11,670 bases of DNA from JBHWPB01 sp043424675 (GTDB lineage: Bacteria; Bacillota; Bacilli; Lactobacillales; Carnobacteriaceae_A): contig JBHWPB010000095.1 of NCBI GenBank assembly GCA_043424675.1, positions 1-11,670 of the forward strand, in the 5' to 3' direction. Every line of letters begins with the position of its first letter. Positions within the stretch are counted from its first letter, which is position 1. Position numbers and translations under genes: made by a program. Shown here piece after piece: positions 1 through 6,390 of this stretch. Under the pieces are notes generated by a model, which worked only from the letters and a program-made list of their open reading frames with translations, had not been told where the DNA came from and searched no databases.

Positions 1-174
1 GATTGTAAGTTGAACTTACAATCGATATGCGACAGCGGACCTTGTCCGCCGTCTATAAGTGTCCTGTCTTATCGAAATAAAACAAGGACCCCTGCACGTT
101 TGGTTGTTCTTATTGTTTTGTTCAGTTTTCAAAGATCGCTGCGCCTAACAAAACGTATTGTTTTTTAAGCGACT
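1..174 (-). other. rRNA operon leader (5' of 16S rRNA), partial
   Basis: Read leftwards, this is the transcribed leader of an rRNA operon whose 16S gene should start beyond base 1. Positions 137-115 give GATCTTTGAAAACTGAAC, the antitermination-like box that precedes 16S genes in Firmicutes. Three hairpins follow. Positions 89-61 form a stem of about 12 pairs with one bulge and a UUCG loop. Positions 53-31 form a GC-rich stem (GCGGAC with GTCCGC, plus GAC with GTC after one mismatch). Positions 23-1 form a perfect 10-bp stem with a 3-nt loop. No 16S sequence is inside the window, so the identity rests on the box, the hairpins and the strong upstream promoters. A tRNA operon leader is the main alternative. 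Confidence 0.75.
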
Positions 175-179
175 AATAG

Positions 180-208
180 AGTATATATTGTTTCTCTTTC
201 CTTGTCAA
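180..208 (-). promoter_or_regulatory. rRNA-type promoter P2 (proximal)
   Basis: On the minus strand TTGACA (208-203) is followed by a 17-nt spacer and TATACT (185-180). The -35 is perfect and the -10 differs from consensus at one base. Transcription should start about seven bases further on, near 174, and run into the antitermination box and hairpins at the left edge. Strength and position fit the growth-rate-controlled promoter closest to a 16S gene. Confidence 0.8.
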
Positions 209-248
209 GCCTTTTTTTAAATTAATTTATTTCTCTCAAAAAGGCCTA

Positions 249-270
249 CCTCCCTGTTCTTTACGGGAGG
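249..270 (-). terminator. Hairpin between the two rRNA promoters (possible attenuator)
   Basis: CCTCCC (270-265 on the minus strand) pairs with GGGAGG (254-249) around a 10-nt loop, with CCTTTTTG shortly after the stem. It lies in the transcript from P1, upstream of P2, so it could partly end P1 transcripts. The stem is only 6 bp and the T tract starts several bases after it, so it may be a weak site or have no role. Confidence 0.35.
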
Positions 271-276
271 ACATAC

Positions 277-305
277 ATCTTACCATGGGCTATTTACAAA
301 GTCAA
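277..305 (-). promoter_or_regulatory. rRNA-type promoter P1 (distal, tandem)
   Basis: On the minus strand TTGACT (305-300) is followed by a 17-nt spacer and TAAGAT (282-277). It lies about 97 bp upstream of P2 and points the same way. Both -35 elements sit in the same GGCTTGAC context. Tandem promoters are usual for rRNA operons, which supports the reading, although this one is weaker than P2. Confidence 0.6.
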
Positions 306-351
306 GCCGATTTTTGCTATTCACCCTTTTCAGGCATCAAACCCTCGTCAG

Positions 352-394
352 CAAAGAGAAAACTCATCACGTCTCTGCTCGAGAAATGATGAGT
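352..394 (-). terminator. Rho-independent terminator after trmR
   Basis: On the minus strand ACTCATCA (394-387) pairs with TGATGAGT (369-362), an 8-bp stem. An inner TCTC/GAGA stem lies within the loop. The tract TTTTCTCTTT follows at once. It lies about 33 bp after the trmR stop and before the rRNA promoters, so it separates the queT-trmR operon from the rRNA operon. Confidence 0.65.
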
Positions 395-426
395 CTCTTC
401 TTTAATATATATTATATTCATTTGTT

Positions 427-1149
427 TCATATGTCCAGTTCGTTTTTCGGATTAATCATAAAAGAAAAATCGGCGTCTTCTTTTTTAGTAATCAATAAGA
501 GACCGTCTCCTAAAGGCAGGATCGTTGCCTTGAGACTGGGGTGAGTTAAAACAACATCCAAGAAGTCATTGAGTTTTCTATGGATCTTGCGGACACGTTT
601 GGGGATATCTTCTTCGTCATGCAAGATGGTTCCTCCCTGAAGCACATCATCTACCGCGAGAATTCCTCCTGTTTTGAGGAGGTTCATACAATAAGGAAAG
701 AATTCATAATATTTAGCCTTGCCGCTGTCCATAAAGATAAAATCATAAGGACCGTCTAACTTTTGCAGCCACTCTGCTGCTTCTCCTTCTATTAAGTTAA
801 TCTCTTCTGTCAGACCTGCCTGTTTGATATTGGCTTTAGCTTCTTCCACCATTTCAGGATTGCGGTCGATGGTCGTAACCTGTCCGCCCTCTGCCATACG
901 TTCTGCCATCAGGATAGTAGAGAAAGCGATGGCTGTTCCTACCTCTAGAATTTCTCTGGGCTGGATCTGGTCAAAAAGCCAGTCAAAAAAGACCACTGTT
1001 TCATGAGGGATAACAGGCACCCGTCGTTCATGTGCACCTTGTTCAATCTCGCCTAAGAAACCTGGCGTTTGCTTCTGAGCCTCTCTCAGGTAATCCCGGA
1101 CGCCGTCGTTAATCACGGGACGGTCCATCATTTCATTACGTTTTCTCAT
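427..1149 (-). CDS. trmR: SAM-dependent O-methyltransferase, TrmR-like (tRNA wobble 5-hydroxyuridine methyltransferase)
   Basis: A 240-residue class I methyltransferase of the metal-dependent catechol O-methyltransferase type. The SAM site is EVGTAIAFST (residues 69-78), with an acidic residue in TIDR (D95). MDSGK (140-144, D141) and VDDVL (166-170, D167/D168) supply the likely metal ligands. Overall it resembles Bacillus subtilis TrmR (YrrM), which methylates 5-hydroxyuridine at tRNA position 34 to 5-methoxyuridine; that substrate is inferred from similarity. The protein is some 20 residues longer than I expect for TrmR, with a charged C-terminal tail. The start is set by AAAGGAG eight bases before the ATG. 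It lies 28 bp after queT, so the two are probably cotranscribed and trmR may come indirectly under the preQ1 riboswitch. A generic small-molecule O-methyltransferase is the alternative. Confidence 0.8.
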   Translation of the reverse strand: MRKRNEMMDRPVINDGVRDYLREAQKQTPGFLGEIEQGAHERRVPVIPHETVVFFDWLFDQIQPREILEVGTAIAFSTILMAERMAEGGQVTTIDRNPEMVEEAKANIKQAGLTEEINLIEGEAAEWLQKLDGPYDFIFMDSGKAKYYEFFPYCMNLLKTGGILAVDDVLQGGTILHDEEDIPKRVRKIHRKLNDFLDVVLTHPSLKATILPLGDGLLLITKKEDADFSFMINPKNELDI

Positions 1150-1177
1150 CTTGTTCGCTCCTTTCGTATTTTCTACC

Positions 1178-1663
1178 TTAAGCTAACTGCTTTTTGAAAT
1201 TGACTCTTTCATTCAACCATTTCATGAGTGGGATCCCTAATGACATAACAACTACCTCGCCTAAGGCTACTGTGAACCAGCTGAACCAGAAAGGCAGCCC
1301 TAGAAGATAGAGTTCGATAGCGACGAAGAATGAGAAGAATGCAAACATCAAAACGTTGACCCACATTTTCATCATCTCATTCTCTGTGTTTCGTGTTAAA
1401 AAGCGCATTACGAGTAAAGAAATTAAAGAGTGTGCGACACCGAATACGATATCATAGGCCGCCATGGGTGAGAAGAATAAGTTCGACAAGACGACCCCGG
1501 CGACGATGCCGATGATATACTTTCTGTCGAAGACGGCAAGATGATTCAAAACTTCTGAGACGCGAAACTGGACCGCCCCGAAAGCAAAGCCCGCTCCCGC
1601 AAAAGTTACTGCAACATAAACCGCTGCAACTAAAGCATTAATAATCCAATCTTTTGTTTTCAA
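1178..1663 (-). CDS. queT: QueT-family queuosine precursor transporter (ECF S component)
   Basis: A 161-residue hydrophobic protein with about five or six membrane segments (roughly residues 9-31, 45-62, 68-90, 103-125 and 127-150). It matches the QueT family, whose members are taken to be substrate-binding subunits of energy-coupling-factor importers for queuosine precursors such as preQ1. The conserved QFRVSEVLNHLAVF stretch after the first segment (residues 32-45) is typical. The start codon is TTG at 1663-1661, nine bases after AGGAGG. That ribosome binding site is the 3' end of a preQ1-I riboswitch, which independently supports the assignment. The shared ECF energising module is not in this window. 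It is the first gene of a two-gene unit with trmR. Confidence 0.9.
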   Translation of the reverse strand: MKTKDWIINALVAAVYVAVTFAGAGFAFGAVQFRVSEVLNHLAVFDRKYIIGIVAGVVLSNLFFSPMAAYDIVFGVAHSLISLLVMRFLTRNTENEMMKMWVNVLMFAFFSFFVAIELYLLGLPFWFSWFTVALGEVVVMSLGIPLMKWLNERVNFKKQLA

Positions 1664-1671
1664 TTATTATA

Positions 1672-1710
1672 TCCTCCTAGTTTTTTATGGTGGGATGGTT
1701 CCGAACCACA
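1672..1710 (-). promoter_or_regulatory. preQ1-I riboswitch (translational)
   Basis: The minus-strand RNA begins TGTGGTTCGG (1710-1701), continues AACCATCCCA and ends CCATAAAAAACTAGGAGG (1690-1673). This fits the preQ1-I pattern: a short P1 stem (GTGG with CCAC), a C-rich loop 3' side, and the A-rich AUAAAAAACUA tail that docks back into the loop. The tail runs straight into AGGAGG, so ligand binding should mask the ribosome binding site of queT. I see no terminator between aptamer and start codon, so control looks translational. The exact pseudoknot pairing was not worked out. Confidence 0.88.
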
Positions 1711-1714
1711 AACT

Positions 1715-1735
1715 TAATATAGCATACTTTTCTCT
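1715..1735 (-). promoter_or_regulatory. Putative -10 region of the queT-trmR promoter
   Basis: TATGCTATATT (about 1726-1716 on the minus strand) lies a few bases before the riboswitch, so transcription would start at or just before the aptamer. It follows the acpS terminator closely. I see no good -35 at the expected distance, so the exact element is uncertain. Confidence 0.4.
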
Positions 1736-1740
1736 TTCAT

Positions 1741-1777
1741 TATTTAAAATAAAAAAGAGCCTAGCAATTAGGCTCTT
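1741..1777 (-). terminator. Rho-independent terminator after acpS
   Basis: AAGAGCCTA (1777-1769 on the minus strand) pairs perfectly with TAGGCTCTT (1763-1755) around a 5-nt loop. The 9-bp stem is followed by TTTTTTATTTTA. It lies 36 bp after the acpS stop and closes the ddl-murF-cshA-acpS block before the queT riboswitch. Confidence 0.85.
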
Positions 1778-1813
1778 ATATCTTTCTCAAGGCTGTATCG
1801 TCATTGTTTCATC

Positions 1814-2173
1814 TTAATGCTTTTCTAAAATGACAAATGCAGTGACTAAGTCATCAGTATGCGAAAGGGAGATATGGGAGTCTCCTTCTTCAAAGATTCC
1901 CTTCGAAAAGTAGGGTTTCCCCTTTTCATCGTTCAAGACTTCGATATCCTGAAAGGAGAGGTCTGCCCCTATGCCCACACCCAGCGCTTTACTGTAAGCT
2001 TCTTTTGCAGCAAAGCGTCCTGATAAGTATTCTACTTGTCTCTGATTTTGATAGGACGCGTAGATTTCCCACTCTTTGGGTGTCAGTATTCTTTCGGGCA
2101 GGCGCGGCTGCCGTTCGAGTACTTGCTCTATACGCTCGATATCCGCGACATCAACGCCAATCCCATAAATCAT
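1814..2173 (-). CDS. acpS: Holo-[acyl-carrier-protein] synthase
   Basis: A 119-residue enzyme that moves the 4'-phosphopantetheine arm of coenzyme A onto a serine of acyl carrier protein, activating it for fatty acid synthesis. Family signatures are complete: GIGVDV near the N-terminus with the metal ligand D8, GRFAAKEAYSKALG (52-65) with E58, and HISLSH near residue 100. The length is usual for AcpS, which works as a trimer. GGGAG lies about six bases before the ATG. The gene starts 24 bp after cshA and is followed by a strong terminator. In many Lactobacillales alr (alanine racemase) follows acpS; here it does not. Confidence 0.95.
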   Translation of the reverse strand: MIYGIGVDVADIERIEQVLERQPRLPERILTPKEWEIYASYQNQRQVEYLSGRFAAKEAYSKALGVGIGADLSFQDIEVLNDEKGKPYFSKGIFEEGDSHISLSHTDDLVTAFVILEKH

Positions 2174-2197
2174 GTGCTCTCCCTCTCTCGATGTGTC

Positions 2198-3631
2198 TTA
2201 TCGTCTGCCTTTGTTTTTGCCTTTTCCTCTTCGGCGGTTGTTTCTGCGTCGGCCGCCTCTACCGCCTCCACCTTTCCCTTTTCTCTTGCCGCCTTTGTTT
2301 CCAAAGCCTTTTTTAGGGAGTGGACGTTCCGGTGTGATAGAGACAGGAATCTCACTGGAATCTTGAATCGTATTCTTAATGTAGGCTGCTGCAATGTCAT
2401 CCGCTGAGAAACTGCTGAGCAATTGGCCGCCTTTTTCATAGTATTCTTCAAGTCTTCCGTTTTCGATATCGTCTGTCAAACCTTCTACAACAGAGTTAAG
2501 CTGGCCTTCGAGAACTTCTTGACTGCTCGGCGGGCTTAGAGGTTGCATCTGCTGCTTGGTTTGATTTTCAATCAACTTCAAGTAGCCCATCTCATTATTA
2601 GAGACAAACGTGATCGCTGTTCCTGTTTTCCCAGCACGTCCTGTTCGACCGATACGGTGGACATAGCTTTCTGGGTCTTGTGGAATATCATAGTTATAGA
2701 CGTGGGTCACGTGAGAGATATCTAAACCACGCGCCGCGACATCTGTTGCCACTAAGAATTCAATCTTGTTTTGTTTGAAATCATTCAAGACACGCATCCG
2801 TTTGTTTTGGTCGAGGTCTCCGTGAATTCCTTCTGCATCATAACCGCGTATTTTTAACCCGCGCGCGACTTCATCGACACGTCTTTTGGTACGGCCAAAG
2901 ATAATCGCTGCTTCCGGGGCTTGGACATCGATCATACGTGTCAAGAAGTTGAATTTTTCACCTTCAGAGGCACGTGTGAAATATTGCGTGACATTATCCG
3001 CTGTCACATTCTTTGATTTTACTTGAACAACTTCCGGGTTATCCATGAAGCGCTCGCCTAATGTTAAGATCGCTTTCGGCATCGTTGCTGAGAAGAGCAA
3101 GCTCTGTCTGTCTTTCGGTACATTCGACAAAATTTTTTGAATGTCTTCGATGAAGCCCATGTCGAGCATTTCATCCGCTTCGTCTAAGACGACAGTGTGG
3201 GCTTGATTCAATTTTAATGTTTTACGGTTGAGGTGGTCGAGTAATCGTCCGGGTGTTCCGACAACGATATGCGGGTTCTTTTTCAAGCTGTTGATCTGAC
3301 GACCGATCTTCGCCCCACCATAGATAGGCAGAACGCGGATTCCTTTATCTCTTCCTAGGTTAAAGAGCTCTTCTTGCGTTTGAATAGCAAGTTCACGAGT
3401 CGGTGCGACAACTAAAGCTTGGACATGTTTGGCTTGCGGGTCAATTTTTTGAATAGTTGGAATACCAAAGGCAACAGTTTTTCCTGTTCCCGTCTGTGCT
3501 TGTCCGATCACGTCTTTACCTTCTAGGGCAAGCGGGATGGTTTTTTCCTGAATAGGGGTCATTTCTTCAAAGCCCATTTTCTGAATGGCTGATAAAATCG
3601 AGTTTTCAATTTCTAATTCTGTAAATTTCAT
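2198..3631 (-). CDS. cshA: DEAD-box ATP-dependent RNA helicase CshA
   Basis: A 477-residue ATP-dependent RNA helicase of the CshA type, a family that acts in cold adaptation, ribosome assembly and degradosome-linked mRNA decay. The motifs occur in order: Q motif GFEEMTPIQ (20-28), Walker A AQTGTGKT (45-52), PTRELA (77-82), TPGR (126-129), DEAD (150-153), SAT (181-183), the ATDVAARGLDI region (295-305) and HRIGRTGRAG (325-334). After the helicase core comes a dimerisation-like region and then a strongly basic Gly/Arg/Lys tail (about 440-477), which should bind RNA non-specifically. AAGGAG lies five bases before the ATG. It sits between murF and acpS, with a 100-bp gap upstream that holds a candidate promoter. 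Confidence 0.93.
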   Translation of the reverse strand: MKFTELEIENSILSAIQKMGFEEMTPIQEKTIPLALEGKDVIGQAQTGTGKTVAFGIPTIQKIDPQAKHVQALVVAPTRELAIQTQEELFNLGRDKGIRVLPIYGGAKIGRQINSLKKNPHIVVGTPGRLLDHLNRKTLKLNQAHTVVLDEADEMLDMGFIEDIQKILSNVPKDRQSLLFSATMPKAILTLGERFMDNPEVVQVKSKNVTADNVTQYFTRASEGEKFNFLTRMIDVQAPEAAIIFGRTKRRVDEVARGLKIRGYDAEGIHGDLDQNKRMRVLNDFKQNKIEFLVATDVAARGLDISHVTHVYNYDIPQDPESYVHRIGRTGRAGKTGTAITFVSNNEMGYLKLIENQTKQQMQPLSPPSSQEVLEGQLNSVVEGLTDDIENGRLEEYYEKGGQLLSSFSADDIAAAYIKNTIQDSSEIPVSITPERPLPKKGFGNKGGKRKGKGGGGRGGRRRNNRRRGKGKNKGRR

Positions 3632-3652
3632 TATTTCTCCTTTTTAATTCTA

Positions 3653-3681
3653 AGCATAAGAACACCCCACAAGCTATTCAA
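3653..3681 (-). promoter_or_regulatory. Candidate promoter for cshA-acpS
   Basis: TTGAAT (3681-3676 on the minus strand), 17-nt spacer, TATGCT (3658-3653), four of six matches in each box. It lies in the 100-bp gap between murF and cshA. It overlaps a possible hairpin (AGCATCCC at 3695-3688 with GGGGTGTT at 3668-3661), which might instead weaken readthrough from murF. Confidence 0.4.
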
Positions 3682-3731
3682 GCCTCTGGGATGCTCTCTC
3701 TAGTCATTTGTCTTTCTTACTTGTCACTCAT

Positions 3732-5117
3732 TCACTTCGCTTTTAATTCATTAACTACTCCCACAAGTCCGGTTGATTGGCTGGACTTGAAGAGGAGATA
3801 GTCTTCGGCATCTGTGTGTTCTCTAATATACATGATTAAATCCGATTTGTCATCTCTAAAATACTGAACCTTGACATTAACGAACGCAGAATCGCCCTGA
3901 AGGTCTTCAAAGAGCCCTTTCATGGCATCCCCGTAAAGTAAAATTTCTTTTACTTTATCAGGATCGATCGCCGACTTCACGGAACGGTGCAGTTCGTCGC
4001 TGGCTTCTCCTAATTCGCCCATCTCTCCTAGCACCAGCGTACGGTCGCCTGCCATCTCTAGCTCCAAGAAAGAAGCGATCGATGCGCGCATCGAGGTAGG
4101 ACTGGCATTGTAGGCATCGTTGAGCAGGTGCTGGCCGTTTGCGCCCTCTACCCACTCCAGACGATCTTGCGTCAACTGGAAAGTTGCCAGACCTTGGACA
4201 ATGTCGCCGTATGGGATATCCAGATACTGACCGATCGCGATGGCGACCAGCGCATTATTGGCGTTGTAAGCTCCCGTAACTGGAATCTTCACTACTTGAT
4301 CAGGAGCGACATTGACAGTAAACCTTGTTTCTTTCAAGTCGGATTCGACCTCTAAGGTATAGTAATCATTGCTCTCCTGCTGTCCGAAAGAGATGCTTTG
4401 TTTTAAGTCTGCTGCCTGGACCCGCTCTTCCAGTAAAGCTTGGTCGCCGTTATAAACCAGAACGCCATCTTTCATTCCATTGACAATCTCCATCTTCGCA
4501 TCCGCAATCTTGTCGCGGCTGCCGAAGAATTCGATATGCGATTCACCGATCATCGTGATGGCAGCGATATCGGGTTCTGCCAGTTTGGAGAGGTAGTCGA
4601 TTTCCCCCGCATGATTCATGCCCATCTCCAACACGACGGCTTCGGTATCTTGCGGCATCTCGGTAATCGTGATCGGAAGCCCCAGTTCGTTGTTGAAGTT
4701 CCCCTCTGTGTAGTGAGTCTTATATTTCTGCGCTAAGACGGAAGCAGTCATATCTTTGGTCGTTGTTTTCCCATTGCTGCCTGTGATTCCGACAACTAAG
4801 GGGTCGACGACTTCTTTCAGGTAATACTTGGCAAAAGTCTGAAAAGCAGCTTTGGCATCCGCGACTTGGATAATAGCTAAACCTTCTGGTGCCTGATCCA
4901 GCTCTTTCTCCCAGAAAGCAGCCACTGCTCCTTTAGCGTGGGCTTGTTCTGCAAATTCATGTCCGTCACGTTCTGCGACGATCGGGACAAAGAGTGCACC
5001 CGCTTTTAAGAGACGGGTGTCGATGGAAAAACTGGAAACCAGCTCTTCCTCCCATTCTGTAACGTCGTTTTCAGCTCCGACGACTTCTGCTATTTCTTTA
5101 ATCTTCCACTGCATCAT
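3732..5117 (-). CDS. murF: UDP-N-acetylmuramoyl-tripeptide--D-alanyl-D-alanine ligase
   Basis: A 461-residue Mur ligase that adds the D-Ala-D-Ala dipeptide to UDP-MurNAc-tripeptide with ATP, the last cytoplasmic step before the lipid-linked stages. The ATP loop is GITGSNGKTTTK (110-121). NNELGLP (142-148), EMGMNHAGEI (164-173) and NDAYNASPTSM (333-343) are typical MurF motifs of the central and C-terminal domains. Length is normal. Near the C-terminus the family usually shows a KGS-like motif; here it reads FKSSQSTGL (443-451). Two adjacent ATG codons follow GGAG, five and eight bases away, so the start may be one codon further in. It begins 19 bp after ddl, which makes its dipeptide substrate, so the two are surely one operon. 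Confidence 0.95.
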   Translation of the reverse strand: MMQWKIKEIAEVVGAENDVTEWEEELVSSFSIDTRLLKAGALFVPIVAERDGHEFAEQAHAKGAVAAFWEKELDQAPEGLAIIQVADAKAAFQTFAKYYLKEVVDPLVVGITGSNGKTTTKDMTASVLAQKYKTHYTEGNFNNELGLPITITEMPQDTEAVVLEMGMNHAGEIDYLSKLAEPDIAAITMIGESHIEFFGSRDKIADAKMEIVNGMKDGVLVYNGDQALLEERVQAADLKQSISFGQQESNDYYTLEVESDLKETRFTVNVAPDQVVKIPVTGAYNANNALVAIAIGQYLDIPYGDIVQGLATFQLTQDRLEWVEGANGQHLLNDAYNASPTSMRASIASFLELEMAGDRTLVLGEMGELGEASDELHRSVKSAIDPDKVKEILLYGDAMKGLFEDLQGDSAFVNVKVQYFRDDKSDLIMYIREHTDAEDYLLFKSSQSTGLVGVVNELKAK

Positions 5118-5136
5118 CTGTTCTCCATTCCATGTG

Positions 5137-6225
5137 TTATCGTCTGTCTTCTAAAGCGTAAGACTGTCTCTTTTCAAATCTCTTTAACCCCAGTTGAATC
5201 AGTTCTTCTATCAAGTCGCCGTAGCTCAAACCGGTTTCTTCCCATAGTAAAGGATACATACTGATTTCAGTAAAGCCAGGGAAGGTGTTGATTTCATTGA
5301 TGAATATTTCATTGTCCGCTGTCAAGAAGAAGTCGACACGGGACAGTCCGCTTCCTTCAATAGCTTGGAAGGCTCTGGCTGCATAATCCCGAATCTGCAG
5401 TGCCGTCTCTTCATCTAGGTCAGTCGGAATTCCTAGTTTGACAGTATCCTCGATATATTTGGATTCATAGTCATAGAACATCTCATCTTTGATCAGTTCT
5501 CCAACCACTGACGTATGAATATCTTCGTTGCCCAGCACGGCTACCTCGAGCTCTCGTGCTTCGATTCCCTGTTCGACCACAATAGAATTGTCATAGTTGA
5601 AGGCAAGATCGATACCTTCAGTGACTTCTTCTACGTTCCAAGCCTGGCTGATTCCCACACTGGATCCTAAGTTGGACGGTTTGATGAATATTGGGAATCT
5701 CAGCTTGTCATGGACGTCTTCGAGGACGCCATTTCTGTCGGCTTCCCACTCCTTGCGGTAAAAGTGTTCGTAAGGAACTTGGGGAATGCCTGCTTTTTCA
5801 AAGAGAATCTTAGAAAAGTACTTGTCCATTCCAGTTGCGCTCGCTAAGACACCCGAGCCCACATAAGGAATCGCCAGTGTTTCGAAGAAGCCTTGAATAG
5901 TACCATCTTCCCCATAAGGACCATGTAGAACTGGAAAAGCAATGACATCTTCTTCACGCAGCTCTTCTATTTCAATAGTTCGTCCCAGATTATCTTGCTG
6001 GCTGTCTTCCGCTTGTCCTGGTAAGAGATAACGCATCTCTTCTAGACTCGGTATATGTTCCTTGTCGCGGATGATCGGACCCTTTGCCCATTCCCCTGTT
6101 CGAGAAATATAGACAGGCGTCACCTCATAGTATTCATAGTAAATATTCTCTGCGATCGCACGCGCTGAAATAACTGAAATATCATGTTCTGCACTTTTTC
6201 CACCGTATATCAGGAAAACCTTCAT
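5137..6225 (-). CDS. ddl: D-alanine--D-alanine ligase
   Basis: A 362-residue ATP-grasp enzyme joining two D-alanines for the end of the peptidoglycan stem peptide. Motifs: GGKSAEHDIS (8-17), HGPYGEDG (101-108), IKPSNLGSSVGIS (181-193), EARELEVAVLG (222-232) and EINTFPGFT (311-319). In the omega loop YDYESKY (251-257) carries Tyr at the position that distinguishes D-Ala-D-Ala from D-Ala-D-Lac ligases, where Leuconostoc and many lactobacilli have Phe. It should therefore make D-Ala-D-Ala, and the wall should bind vancomycin unless other genes intervene. AGGAGG lies six bases before the ATG. It is first in the ddl-murF-cshA-acpS series. Confidence 0.95.
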   Translation of the reverse strand: MKVFLIYGGKSAEHDISVISARAIAENIYYEYYEVTPVYISRTGEWAKGPIIRDKEHIPSLEEMRYLLPGQAEDSQQDNLGRTIEIEELREEDVIAFPVLHGPYGEDGTIQGFFETLAIPYVGSGVLASATGMDKYFSKILFEKAGIPQVPYEHFYRKEWEADRNGVLEDVHDKLRFPIFIKPSNLGSSVGISQAWNVEEVTEGIDLAFNYDNSIVVEQGIEARELEVAVLGNEDIHTSVVGELIKDEMFYDYESKYIEDTVKLGIPTDLDEETALQIRDYAARAFQAIEGSGLSRVDFFLTADNEIFINEINTFPGFTEISMYPLLWEETGLSYGDLIEELIQLGLKRFEKRQSYALEDRR

Positions 6226-6283
6226 TTTTTTCCTCCTCGTAATCGACCTTTTTTCTTTTTTAGTCTTGACAGTCGTAAGCCTT

Positions 6284-6312
6284 ACTTTACCATAACCTCT
6301 TTAGAATTTGAA
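6284..6312 (-). promoter_or_regulatory. Candidate promoter for ddl-murF
   Basis: TTCAAA (6312-6307 on the minus strand), 17-nt spacer, TAAAGT (6289-6284), four of six matches in each box. It lies in the 134-bp gap after the ptsI terminator and about 60 bp before the ddl start. It is the best placed candidate I found, but its match is modest. Confidence 0.35.
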
Positions 6313-6349
6313 TATCAGATTCCTGCTCTTTCACAAAAATTTCTTCTGA

Positions 6350-6384
6350 GAAACAGAAAGACACCCTGGGAAAGTAAGGGTGCC
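6350..6384 (-). terminator. Probable terminator after ptsI
   Basis: GGCACCCT (6384-6377 on the minus strand) pairs with AGGGTGTC (6367-6360) with one G-U pair and a 9-nt loop. TTTCTGTTTCT follows. It starts six bases after the ptsI stop codon. The T tract is interrupted, so termination may be incomplete. Confidence 0.55.
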
Positions 6385-6390
6385 GCTAGC

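Noticed and set aside
314..544. Plus-strand open frame of 76 codons
   Set aside because: It runs through the trmR terminator and antisense to trmR, has no ribosome binding site and shows no recognisable protein features. Other plus-strand frames opposite known genes were rejected for the same reason.
6266..6293. Plus-strand TTGACA with TACCAT 16 bases on
   Set aside because: The -10 is poor and no plus-strand gene follows; it would run antisense into ptsI. Probably chance.
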